From positions 1 to 37,607 of the forward strand of contig NZ_JHXV01000039.1 in NCBI RefSeq assembly GCF_000621625.1: a stretch of 37,607 nt of DNA, given 5' to 3'. Below the pieces are notes generated by a model. It worked only from the letters and a program-made list of their open reading frames with translations, ran no database searches and was not told the origin of the DNA. Source of the DNA: Crocinitomix catalasitica ATCC 23190. Its GTDB lineage: Bacteria; Bacteroidota; Bacteroidia; Flavobacteriales_D; Crocinitomicaceae. Made by a program: the position numbers and the translations under genes. This document shows, one piece after another, positions 1 to 7,463 of this stretch. Positions within the stretch are counted from its first letter, which is position 1. Every line of letters begins with the position of its first letter.

Positions 1-177
1 ACCATTATGAATACTATTCGAATCAACTACGAGGGGATTGTTAATTATTTTGAACACAGAAGTACAAATGCAGCTGCAGAATCTTTTAATGCAAAAATTA
101 AAGCGTTTAGATCCCAATTTAGAGGTGTGAAAAATGTTGCTTTCTTTTTATTCAGATTAACTAAAATATATGCCTAG
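1..177 (+). CDS. ISL3-type transposase, C-terminal end (partial)
   Basis: The window opens inside a reading frame that runs to a TAG at 175-177 and encodes 58 residues. The segment with NYFEHRSTNAAAESFNAKIK, followed by FRSQFRGVKN and ending in RLTKIYA, is typical of the last part of the DDE transposase of the ISL3 group (IS204/IS1001/IS1096/IS1165), including the helix that carries the final catalytic Glu (AAAESFN). The 5' part lies outside the window. The stop codon is inside the element's terminal repeat, so gene and element end together, as is usual for this family. Family assignment is from remembered sequence pattern; whether the full element is intact cannot be seen. Confidence 0.85.
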   Translation, partial: TIMNTIRINYEGIVNYFEHRSTNAAAESFNAKIKAFRSQFRGVKNVAFFLFRLTKIYA

Positions 178-200
178 TCCCCAACAATTGGTCTTGATCC
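174..200 (+). repeat. ISL3 element right end, copy 1
   Basis: This 27-bp sequence runs from the transposase stop codon to the presumed element edge at ...TGATCC. An identical 27-bp copy lies at 325-351 in the same orientation. Read inward from the edge it starts GGATCAAGACC, a plausible ISL3 terminal repeat. The partner repeat at the left end of the element is outside the window, so the exact edge and the target duplication cannot be checked. Confidence 0.7.
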
Positions 201-256
201 AAAAAAAGGAAGAAGAGGTTAAATAAAATTTAAAAGCAAATCGGGTAACCAAAAAA

Positions 257-328
257 GTTAAAATAAAATTTTGATGATTCAAAAGTGTGACTCTAATCAT
301 ATTAAGATTAACTCAAGTATTTAACTAG
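257..328 (+). pseudogene. Decayed tail of a second ISL3-type transposase
   Basis: One frame reads VKIKF, two TGA stops (272-277), then FKSVTLIILRLTQVFN and a TAG at 326-328. This lines up with the intact tail just upstream: KIK with KIKAF, KSV with KNV, RLTQVFN with RLTKIYA, and both end in a TAG at the same point of the 27-bp terminal repeat. About five residues of the intact tail are missing between KIKF and KSV. I read it as the degraded 3' end of an older, related element into or beside which the first element landed. Further upstream (201-256) similarity fades. Confidence 0.6.
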
Positions 329-351
329 TCCCCAACAATTGGTCTTGATCC
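325..351 (+). repeat. ISL3 element right end, copy 2
   Basis: The sequence is identical over 27 bp to 174-200. It directly joins the interrupted lipoprotein gene at 352, so its outer edge (351/352) looks like the original insertion point of the older element. The two copies begin 151 bp apart. Confidence 0.7.
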
Positions 352-447
352 CTCCTTTTTCAACTTCACCTTCTTACAGGAAACACAAGCAGAAAATATT
401 AGCGACATTAAAATTAATCCTGCGAAAATTATTATCCATTTGTTCAT
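325..447 (-). pseudogene. Small lipoprotein-like gene truncated by an insertion element
   Basis: Read on the minus strand, an ATG at 447-445 opens a 40-residue frame: MNKWIIIFAGLILMSLIFSA, then CVSCKKVKLKKEG and a tail. It has a hydrophobic signal-like segment with a possible lipobox (FSAC at residues 18-21). From 351 downward the frame runs into the 27-bp insertion-element end, and its last codons and TAG stop come from that element. The native gene therefore lost everything after about residue 32. The function of the intact protein cannot be told from this stub. It could alternatively be read as a short hydrophobic peptide, but the exact switch into element sequence supports truncation. Confidence 0.6.
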
Positions 448-492
448 ATTTTAGGTACGTTATAATTGAACGATTGGATTTAAAAATTGGGC

Positions 493-524
493 ACAAAAAA
501 AGCCCTCATTAAAAATGAGGGCTT
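493..524 (-). terminator. Intrinsic terminator of the cold-shock gene
   Basis: An 11-bp perfect stem (500-510 with 514-524, core AGCCCTCATT) with an AAA loop is followed on the minus strand by a run of seven T. It lies 22 bases after the cold-shock stop codon. Confidence 0.85.
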
Positions 525-546
525 ATAAATTTCACTGTATACTATA

Positions 547-738
547 TTAAAGTACTTTTACGTCAACTGCGTTTAAGCCTTTTTTACCGTCTACTAAATC
601 AAATTCTACTTCGTCACCTTCTCTAACTTCATCAATTAATCCTGAGATGTGTACAAAATGTTCTTCATTCGAACCCTCTTCTACAATAAATCCAAATCCT
701 TTGGCATCGTTGAAGAATTTTACCGTTCCTTTTTTCAT
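547..738 (-). CDS. cspA: Cold-shock domain protein
   Basis: This 63-residue protein consists of a single cold-shock domain, the usual length for the family. It would bind single-stranded RNA and DNA in the cytoplasm and act as an RNA chaperone. RNP1 is visible as KGFGFI (residues 13-18) and RNP2 as HFVHIS (27-32), with the opening MKKGTVKFFNDAKG and the loop FDLVDGKKGLNAVDV typical of CspA-like proteins. The ATG at 738-736 is the only sensible start. A TACCTTTGC promoter element lies about 30 bases upstream and a strong terminator follows, so it is a stand-alone transcript. The short leader may leave little room for the long cold-responsive 5' UTR known from E. coli cspA. Confidence 0.96.
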   Translation of the reverse strand: MKKGTVKFFNDAKGFGFIVEEGSNEEHFVHISGLIDEVREGDEVEFDLVDGKKGLNAVDVKVL

Positions 739-768
739 GTTAAAATATTATTTATTATTTACTTGGGG

Positions 769-777
769 GCAAAGGTA
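769..777 (-). promoter_or_regulatory. Bacteroidota -7 promoter element for cspA
   Basis: On the minus strand the sequence is TACCTTTGC, an exact match to the Bacteroidota -7 consensus TAnnTTTG. It sits 30 bases before the cspA ATG. A T-rich stretch lies where the -33 element would be, but there is no clear TTG. Confidence 0.6.
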
Positions 778-943
778 ATACCAAATAAATTAAAAACATA
801 CTTTAATTCGAATTATATTAATATTATACCTATTTTATACTATTTGCAATATTAAAACAAACACCCTAACCCTTCACTAGCAACAACTTACGCTCTAAAC
901 GTTTCAATAAATTAAAAAAGTACAATAATTCCTCTAAGTTTAG

Positions 944-951
944 TATTTTTG
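944..951 (+). promoter_or_regulatory. Possible -7 promoter element for the S9 peptidase gene
   Basis: TATTTTTG matches TAnnTTTG and lies 16 bases before the chosen ATG at 968. No TTG is found at the expected -33 distance, so this is tentative. Confidence 0.35.
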
Positions 952-967
952 AGAAAAACCTTTGCAA

Positions 968-3100
968 ATGAGACTTATTTATACAATTTCAGCGAGTTTA
1001 TTCGTGCTAGCAGCATGTAATACAGAAGAACCAAATAATACAGAAGTGGTAACATTTAACTATCCAGAAACATTAAAAAAAGCAGATTCGGCCATATACT
1101 TTGGCGAAACAGTTAAAGACCCTTACTATTGGTTAGAAGATGATCGAAGTCCAGAAACGGAGAATTGGGTACAAGAACAAAATAAATTTACTGCAGATTA
1201 TTTGTCTCAAATAGACTTTAAAGATCAACTCAAAGATCGTTTCTCTGAATTATGGGATTACGAAAAATTTGGTTCTCCTTTTAAAAAGGGTGACAATACT
1301 TATTATTATAAGAATGATGGTTTACAAAATCAGTATGTTGTCTATAAAATAGGTGAAGACGGTAAAGATGAGGTATTCCTAGATCCGAATAAATTCTCTG
1401 AGGATGGAACAGTATCATTAAGTCAATTGAGTTTTTCGGAAGATGGAAAGCTTGCTGCTTATGCTATTTCTGAAGGCGGAAGTGATTGGAGAAAAGTCAT
1501 TATTATTGATACAGAATCTTTAGAACAAGTTGAAGACACATTAATCGATATTAAATTCAGTGGCTTAAGTTGGAAAAGTAACGACGGATTTTATTATTCA
1601 AGTTATGATAAGCCTGAGGGAAGTGAATTGTCTGCAAAAACAGATCAACATAAATTATATTACCACAAATTGGGTACAGCTCAAAAGGATGACAAAATTA
1701 TTTTCGGTGACATTCCTTCGCAAAAAAGACGTTATGTTGGTGGAAGTGTGACGGAAGATAATCGCTATTTGTTTATAAGTGGTTCGAATTCTACTTCTGG
1801 AAACGAACTATACATGGTAGACTTGATTAAGAATCCAAATAAAATAGTCCCTATTCTAACCGATTTTGACAGTGATTCTTATGTAATAGAAAATGAAGGA
1901 ACAAAATTATATATTGTAACAAATCTGCATGCTCCTAATAAACGAATTGTAACTGTAGACGCATCGAATCCTAGTCCTGAAAATTGGGTTGACTTTATTC
2001 CTGAAACCAATCAGGTACTGTCTCCATCAACAGGAGGAGGTTATTTCTTTGCTAGTTATATGAAAGATGCCATCTCTGTTGTCACACAATATAATTATGA
2101 AGGTCATTCGTATGGAGAAATTGATTTACCTGGAATAGGCACAGCAAATGGTTTTGGAGGTGAAAAAGAAGATACGGTTATCTATTTTTCTTTCAGTAAT
2201 TACCATACACCTGGTAGCATTTATACTTATAAGCCAGTAACAAAGACCTCAGCACTTTATTGGTCACCTGAAATTGATTTTGATCAAAATGATTTTGAAT
2301 CGACGCAAGTTTTTTATGATTCTAAAGATGGAACAACTATTCCGATGATTATTACACATAAAAAAGGATTAGAATTAAACGGAAAGAATCCTACAATCCT
2401 TTATGGATACGGAGGATTTAACATCAGTCTAACACCTTCATTTAGTATTAATAATGTAATATGGATGGAGCAAGGCGGAGTGTTTGCCGTTCCAAATATT
2501 AGAGGTGGTGGTGAATATGGTAAAGCATGGCACGATGCAGGTACTCAATTGAAAAAACAAAATGTATTTGATGACTTTATTGCCGCTGCTGAATTCCTAA
2601 TTCAAGAGAAATATACTTCAAGTGATTATTTAGCGATTAAAGGAGGATCTAATGGTGGTTTATTGGTTGGTGCCGTAATGACACAAAGACCTGACCTTAT
2701 TAAAGTAGCACTGCCTGCTGTTGGCGTTTTAGACATGTTACGTTACCACACTTTTACTGCTGGTGCTGGTTGGTCGTATGATTATGGTACTTCTGATCAA
2801 TCTGAAGAAATGTTTAAATATTTATTGGGTTATTCTCCTGTTCACAATGTGAAAGAAGGCGTAAAATATCCAGCAACAATGGTAACTACTGGAGATCATG
2901 ATGACAGAGTTGTTCCTGCACATTCATTTAAGTTTATTGCAGAATTACAAGCCAAACAAAAAGGTCCGAATCCAGTATTGATTCGTATTGAAACGGATGG
3001 CGGACATGGCGCTGGAACCCCCGTAAGCAAGGTCATCGAAAACAGTGTTGACCAAATGAGCTTTACACTTTACAATATGGGATTGGGTTTAAAAGAGTAA
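968..3100 (+). CDS. Prolyl oligopeptidase family (S9) serine peptidase, lipoprotein
   Basis: This 710-residue prolyl oligopeptidase hydrolyses short proline-containing peptides. The N-terminal two thirds (about residues 25-430) fit the seven-bladed propeller domain and the C-terminal third the alpha/beta hydrolase. The catalytic Ser561 is in GGSNGG, the Asp is in GDHDDRVVP (645-646), and His680 is in DGGHGAG. The IRGGGEYGKAWHDAG segment before the Ser is also family-typical. A signal peptide ends in the lipobox LAAC, followed by NTEEP, an acidic pattern like the Bacteroidota lipoprotein export signal, so the enzyme is probably anchored in the outer membrane. I chose ATG 968 over the in-frame TTG at 962 because it gives a clean signal peptide. 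A terminator follows at 3126. Confidence 0.95.
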   Translation: MRLIYTISASLFVLAACNTEEPNNTEVVTFNYPETLKKADSAIYFGETVKDPYYWLEDDRSPETENWVQEQNKFTADYLSQIDFKDQLKDRFSELWDYEKFGSPFKKGDNTYYYKNDGLQNQYVVYKIGEDGKDEVFLDPNKFSEDGTVSLSQLSFSEDGKLAAYAISEGGSDWRKVIIIDTESLEQVEDTLIDIKFSGLSWKSNDGFYYSSYDKPEGSELSAKTDQHKLYYHKLGTAQKDDKIIFGDIPSQKRRYVGGSVTEDNRYLFISGSNSTSGNELYMVDLIKNPNKIVPILTDFDSDSYVIENEGTKLYIVTNLHAPNKRIVTVDASNPSPENWVDFIPETNQVLSPSTGGGYFFASYMKDAISVVTQYNYEGHSYGEIDLPGIGTANGFGGEKEDTVIYFSFSNYHTPGSIYTYKPVTKTSALYWSPEIDFDQNDFESTQVFYDSKDGTTIPMIITHKKGLELNGKNPTILYGYGGFNISLTPSFSINNVIWMEQGGVFAVPNIRGGGEYGKAWHDAGTQLKKQNVFDDFIAAAEFLIQEKYTSSDYLAIKGGSNGGLLVGAVMTQRPDLIKVALPAVGVLDMLRYHTFTAGAGWSYDYGTSDQSEEMFKYLLGYSPVHNVKEGVKYPATMVTTGDHDDRVVPAHSFKFIAELQAKQKGPNPVLIRIETDGGHGAGTPVSKVIENSVDQMSFTLYNMGLGLKE

Positions 3101-3125
3101 ACCTCTCATCAATAAGAATACGATT

Positions 3126-3157
3126 AAAGGCAGCGAATTGATTTTCGTTGCCTTTTT
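3126..3157. terminator. Terminator between two convergent genes
   Basis: A 12-bp stem (3126-3137 with 3144-3155, core AAAGGCAGCGAA, one G-T pair) ends in a T run on the plus strand. Being nearly symmetric with an A run on the other side, it may also serve the leftward pirin transcript. Confidence 0.7.
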
Positions 3158-3208
3158 CATTTTCTTATAATGCGTATAGCTGTTTAATTAATCTGGTAAT
3201 ATACATTA

Positions 3209-4102
3209 TCACTTCTTATCCTTGAATGGCATATTTGGCAAAGCAATATAACTATCGTCTCCCGGGATCATTTTAAAAGCTTTATTTATCCAATTGGCTT
3301 TTGCAGCTTCTAAAATTTCATCATTCGATGCGACGAAATTCCAATGAATTAAACGAGGTTCTTCAAAAGGCTCACCTCCAAATAAAAACACCTTTGAATT
3401 GTCTCCAATTTTAAAGCAACAGGTATCGTCCGAATTTGAAACCAGCATATTTCCTTCTTCAATAATCTCTCCGTCAATTTCAATCGATCCACTCACTACA
3501 CAAATGCCAATTTCACCGTATAAATTATCTGCCGTATTAATATGACTTGCTTCTTTTGAATTTAATTCAATCATGAACAATTTGGAATATACGGGAACAG
3601 GAGATTGTCTGCCATAACCTTCGCCAGCCACTAATTTATACCTAACACTACCCTCTTGCCAATTAGGTAAATCGTTTGCAGCTGCGTGGAAAAAACTAGG
3701 CTCAATATTTTCTTTGTCTTTTGGTAAGGCGACCCAAATTTGATAACCATGCATTTCATGTGCATTCCCATCTTTTAAAGATTCAGGCGTACGTTCTGTA
3801 TGTACAACACCCTTACCAGCTGTCATCCAATTAACAGAACCGGGTTGAATTATATGATGGGCTCCGGTCGAATCTGTATGTTCGACTTGTCCTGCAATTA
3901 AATACGTCAATGTCGACAACCCAACATGTGGATGCTGTCCTACATCCATATAATTTCCTGGTTCAACATAAGTAGGTCCCATATGGTCGATAAAAATAAA
4001 AGGACCAACCATTCGTTTTGACAGGAATGGAAGAATTCTACCTACCTTAAAATTCCCAATACTCCTACTCCGCTCTGCAATAATTAAATTCTTATTCGAC
4101 AT
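3209..4102 (-). CDS. Pirin family protein
   Basis: This 297-residue two-cupin protein belongs to the pirin family, whose members bind a single iron; some bacterial members have quercetin dioxygenase activity. The metal ligands are all present: His57 and His59 in HPHVG, His101 and Glu103 in VVHTE, at the same spacing as in known pirins. The second cupin (about 165-285) lacks ligands, as usual. There is no signal peptide, so it is cytoplasmic. It is the last gene of a leftward group with the flavodoxin-like gene (82-base gap) and the superoxide dismutase, suggesting a redox-stress role. The physiological substrate is unknown. Confidence 0.92.
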   Translation of the reverse strand: MSNKNLIIAERSRSIGNFKVGRILPFLSKRMVGPFIFIDHMGPTYVEPGNYMDVGQHPHVGLSTLTYLIAGQVEHTDSTGAHHIIQPGSVNWMTAGKGVVHTERTPESLKDGNAHEMHGYQIWVALPKDKENIEPSFFHAAANDLPNWQEGSVRYKLVAGEGYGRQSPVPVYSKLFMIELNSKEASHINTADNLYGEIGICVVSGSIEIDGEIIEEGNMLVSNSDDTCCFKIGDNSKVFLFGGEPFEEPRLIHWNFVASNDEILEAAKANWINKAFKMIPGDDSYIALPNMPFKDKK

Positions 4103-4184
4103 CCTATTCTTATTTAAAATTAAAAATAGGAATAAGTTTTAAAAAAGCGATTTAAATTATAAATTCTAAGTAAAGATTAGTCAA

Positions 4185-4904
4185 CTAACGGTACTCAGGA
4201 TTTTCAAAAGACCAATGCGTTCCAGCGTCCCATTCTTTTCTCGAATTTCCGTAGGCGGAATAACCACCTTGCTCCTTTAATGTTTTCGCTAAATGCATTA
4301 AATTATATGCCATGAAGGTTGTATTTCGATTCGTAAAGTCATTCTTTTTCGCGTTAGCTTCTTCATCCAAATAACTTGGACCTGGTCCTGCTTCACCTAT
4401 CCATCCACAATCGGCTTGCGGAGGAATTGAATATCCTATATGTTGCAAAGCATATAAAATTGACATGGCACAATGTTTTATTCCATCTTCATTTCCCGTC
4501 ACAATACATCCTGCAACTTTTCCATAAAGCGAATATTGCCCTTTCTTATTCTGTAAACCACTCATGGCGTATAGACGTTCGATTAATAAAGTAGCAACTG
4601 ACGATTTTTCTCCAAGCCAAATCGGAGTGCCAACGACCAAAATATCCGCCGATTCAATCTTTTCAAAGATACTAGGCCATTCATCTTTTTCCACGCCTTG
4701 TGTTGTCATATCCGGATAAACCCCAAAAGCAATATCATGATTTACAAATCGCAAATACTCAACTGTTACATCTTCTTTTCGCATGATATCCATCGCTACC
4801 TCCATTAAACCATGGGTATGACTTTGTCTTGGTGATTTTTTAAGTGTACAATTGATAAATACAGCTTTTAATTTACTGAAATCTGGTTTCTCTTTATTTT
4901 CCAT
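4185..4904 (-). CDS. Flavodoxin/NADPH-dependent FMN reductase family protein
   Basis: This 239-residue protein has a flavodoxin-like fold predicted from its pattern: first strand KAVFINCTLKKSPRQS (about 13-28) with a phosphate-binding loop, the flavin-contacting GTPIWLGEKSS at 92-102, and a GNEDGIKHC loop near 147. It would use FMN and NAD(P)H to reduce quinones or similar acceptors in the cytoplasm. The C-terminal extension after about residue 190 (Tyr/Asn/Gly-rich) is seen in a subgroup of these oxidoreductases. It lies 43 bases downstream of the superoxide dismutase gene and 82 upstream of pirin, probably one transcript. The exact substrate cannot be told. Confidence 0.85.
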   Translation of the reverse strand: MENKEKPDFSKLKAVFINCTLKKSPRQSHTHGLMEVAMDIMRKEDVTVEYLRFVNHDIAFGVYPDMTTQGVEKDEWPSIFEKIESADILVVGTPIWLGEKSSVATLLIERLYAMSGLQNKKGQYSLYGKVAGCIVTGNEDGIKHCAMSILYALQHIGYSIPPQADCGWIGEAGPGPSYLDEEANAKKNDFTNRNTTFMAYNLMHLAKTLKEQGGYSAYGNSRKEWDAGTHWSFENPEYR

Positions 4905-4947
4905 ATCTTATATTTTATTGATGCTGCCTTCTGATTTTAATTAGCTT

Positions 4948-5697
4948 TTAGCCAATTGCCACAAGGTATTTTTCTTCTACTTTTTTCCAATTCACGATAT
5001 CCATTATGTTTTCTAAATATTGCTTGCGCTCATTTTGATAATTCAAATAATAAGCATGCTCCCAAACATCAATACCCAATATCGGTGTACCATGATCGGT
5101 TACTAAATTTTTCATTAATGGATTATCTTGATTCGGCGTACTTGATAAAAATAATTCGTCATTATTATCTACACTTAACCATGTCCATCCTGAACCAAAA
5201 ACAGCAACCCCATTCTCAATCATTTTAGCTTTTAATTCGCCTACAGATCCGAACTTTGAATTAATCTTGGCCTTAAATTCTGGTGAGCATTCAGGTGAAT
5301 CTGTAGGATCTAATATTTCCCAAAAAAGGGAATGATTATAATGTCCTCCTCCGTTTTGTCTTAGCTTATCATCATCTTCATTCTCTTTGATCGCAGCGAA
5401 CAATTGCGGCAGCGTATTGACATTACCATTATAATTTTCTAATGCCTTATTTAATTTCTTTACATAACCCGCATGATGTTTTGTATGATGAATTTCCATC
5501 GTTTCCGCATCAATTGTAGGCGCTAAAGCACTATAAGCATAACCCAAGGCTGGTAAAGTATAAATTGGAAGCACTTTTGTATCATTATCTCTTAATACAT
5601 TATTGTTCTTGTCTGTCGTGGAACAACTATAAAACGACATTATACTAATGCCTGCTGCAAACAAGGCGGTCTTCTTTATAAACTCGTCTCTATTCAT
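4948..5697 (-). CDS. sodA: Exported Mn-type superoxide dismutase
   Basis: This 249-residue Fe/Mn superoxide dismutase converts superoxide to oxygen and hydrogen peroxide. The metal ligands are His70 (IHHTKHH), His122 (GGHYNHS), Asp210 and His214 (DVWEH). The Gly-Gly before HYNHS and the Gln190 in PNQDNPLM are the manganese-type second-sphere pattern. Unlike cytoplasmic forms it has about 45 extra N-terminal residues: a charged start, a hydrophobic stretch (ALFAAGISIMSFYS) and a Cys25 in a lipobox-like position, followed by an Asn/Asp-rich linker. It is therefore probably a periplasmic or membrane-anchored lipoprotein. It leads the leftward redox group. Metal preference from sequence alone is only suggestive. 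Confidence 0.93.
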   Translation of the reverse strand: MNRDEFIKKTALFAAGISIMSFYSCSTTDKNNNVLRDNDTKVLPIYTLPALGYAYSALAPTIDAETMEIHHTKHHAGYVKKLNKALENYNGNVNTLPQLFAAIKENEDDDKLRQNGGGHYNHSLFWEILDPTDSPECSPEFKAKINSKFGSVGELKAKMIENGVAVFGSGWTWLSVDNNDELFLSSTPNQDNPLMKNLVTDHGTPILGIDVWEHAYYLNYQNERKQYLENIMDIVNWKKVEEKYLVAIG

Positions 5698-5999
5698 GAT
5701 ATTTAGATTTATATGTTAAATATTTTCAATTTCTTATACTACATCCTAGAGAACATATTTAATACCAAAAGCTTATAGCCATAAAACAATGGAATCATTG
5801 TAATTTGACTGCGTTTATTATCTACAATAATGGGGAAATAGCGAACAAGCCATGTGATTTTAAAGGTGGCTTATTAAATGATTCGAATCATATTAACACA
5901 TGGTTATCACTTATTAATGAACAAGTTAAACATCCGTTTTTTATGTCAGGCATATAATTTGAAAAGGTTATTTCGAAATATTAACCTAACACTTAACCA
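5698..5999. other. Intergenic region between divergent sod and pqiA-like genes, with a palindrome
   Basis: This 302-base stretch separates two divergent genes and must hold both promoters. I find no perfect TAnnTTTG pair in either direction. It contains a perfect 14-bp palindrome, ATGATTCGAATCAT, at 5878-5891, and a 7-bp inverted pair CCATGTG/CACATGG at 5850-5856 and 5897-5903 around it. This could be an operator, but no known regulator is matched. A 41-codon frame (5878-6003) is discussed among the rejected items. Confidence 0.4.
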
Positions 6000-7346
6000 A
6001 TGAGACAAAAAAACAAGATACGTGGAATCAGCTATATACTTTTTTTAAACATTGTTCTAGTCGCAGGATTAATAATTGGATTCAATGCTTTGAAAGATGC
6101 GCAAAAAATCAATCAAATTAAAAACGATTATTTTTCAGCCAATCAAATTTCTTTAGGTCTTTTAGATCCGCTTAATTGGAGTAATCAAGTGAATACGATT
6201 CTACAAATGGAAGTTGACTCGTTTAGCTTGTCAGCGAAAAACGAGAAAATTCTAGAACAGGAAATTCAAAATGTGATGCACCGTGTTTTTGATGAGATAG
6301 AAATCGTTTTAAACGAAGAACAAGATCAAGTAAAAGATAAGATTAAATTTGGATTATTAAGAGGTGCTATTGATTTGGGAAAATTTAAAGAAAGAATTCC
6401 ACAGTTTTCAGATGCCATACTTGACGAAATAGAAAAAGCCTCTAACAAAGACGAAGTAAAAGAAGTACTTAAACAAAGTGTAACCAAAGCTTTAAAGATT
6501 GAAGAAAACCAGGCGCAAACCATGCGAGATAGTATCATTACGCAATATGGTGTAGACTCCCTTACCTCATTTAATACTGTAGCGTCCGAACAAGCCAGTG
6601 TATTAGAATTAGATCAACGGAATAGAAGTTGGGCGCTGATATCCTTAATGATTATTATGCTTTTAACTTGGTTTATATCCATTAGAATGAAAGACTTTTT
6701 AATTCTCACATTTATCTATTGTGTATTATTAGCATTTGTCAACCTTGTTATCGCCATTAACTTACCGATGATTGAAATAGACGCCCGTATTGACCAATTA
6801 GATATCCCTATTTTATCCTCTAATATTCTTTTCAGCGACCAAATTATTTTTTATCAGAGTAAAAGTATTTTTGATGTGATTAGTTTAATGATGACCAAAG
6901 GAAAATTAGATGCTGTTTTTGTAGGTGTATTACTCTTTATTTTCAGTGTTATATTTCCCGTATTCAAATTAATTTCCTCTATTATTTATCTGTTCATGAA
7001 ATATAAAGCAGGTAAGATCGTAAAATACATTGCCTTTAAATCAGGTAAATGGTCGATGGCAGATGTTATGGTAATTGCAATATTTATGGCTTTTGTAGGT
7101 TTTCAAGGCATACTTGATGCGCAATTGGCAGATTTAGAAATGTCAGCTGAAAAGATTAATCTACTTTCTACCAATCGAACGAATTTACAATATGGATACC
7201 TTGTATTCGTTGCCTTTGTTTTGAGTAATTTGGTATTATCTGAAATCTTAAAATACATTACTAAAAAGAATCTTTTGGCAAACGAATTGAATGATACAAC
7301 AAATGATATAGCAACTGATCAAAAAATTAAGCCAATAACTCATTAA
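6000..7346 (+). CDS. Paraquat-inducible protein A (PqiA)-like inner-membrane protein
   Basis: This 448-residue membrane protein starts with a transmembrane segment (about 10-30), followed by a charged, helical extracytoplasmic region of about 170 residues rich in Glu/Lys/Gln. Four to five transmembrane helices follow (about 210-226, 232-255, 305-330, 352-372, 397-418). The segment GKWSMADVMVIAIF (near 347-360), with the preceding paired helices, is characteristic of PqiA domains. In Proteobacteria PqiA is the membrane part of a lipid-transport system with an MCE protein PqiB; no MCE gene is in this window, so the partner is missing or elsewhere. Divergence from a superoxide dismutase gene fits an oxidative or envelope stress role. 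Confidence 0.8.
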   Translation: MRQKNKIRGISYILFLNIVLVAGLIIGFNALKDAQKINQIKNDYFSANQISLGLLDPLNWSNQVNTILQMEVDSFSLSAKNEKILEQEIQNVMHRVFDEIEIVLNEEQDQVKDKIKFGLLRGAIDLGKFKERIPQFSDAILDEIEKASNKDEVKEVLKQSVTKALKIEENQAQTMRDSIITQYGVDSLTSFNTVASEQASVLELDQRNRSWALISLMIIMLLTWFISIRMKDFLILTFIYCVLLAFVNLVIAINLPMIEIDARIDQLDIPILSSNILFSDQIIFYQSKSIFDVISLMMTKGKLDAVFVGVLLFIFSVIFPVFKLISSIIYLFMKYKAGKIVKYIAFKSGKWSMADVMVIAIFMAFVGFQGILDAQLADLEMSAEKINLLSTNRTNLQYGYLVFVAFVLSNLVLSEILKYITKKNLLANELNDTTNDIATDQKIKPITH

Positions 7347-7463
7347 AATTTGATTATATTATAAAGCTTATCTTTAGCTTAAAACAGCCAATGTCACTCC
7401 ATTTAATTTGCCATAAATGATTAGAATGGTTACATTGAAGCATTATTTCTTCAAACTTAAAAG

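Noticed and set aside
5878-6003. A 41-codon plus-strand frame whose stop overlaps the start of the PqiA-like gene by ATGA.
   Set aside because: Its composition is ordinary for AT-rich non-coding sequence, it starts inside a palindrome, and it has no signal, repeat or known leader pattern. It remains possible but unsupported.
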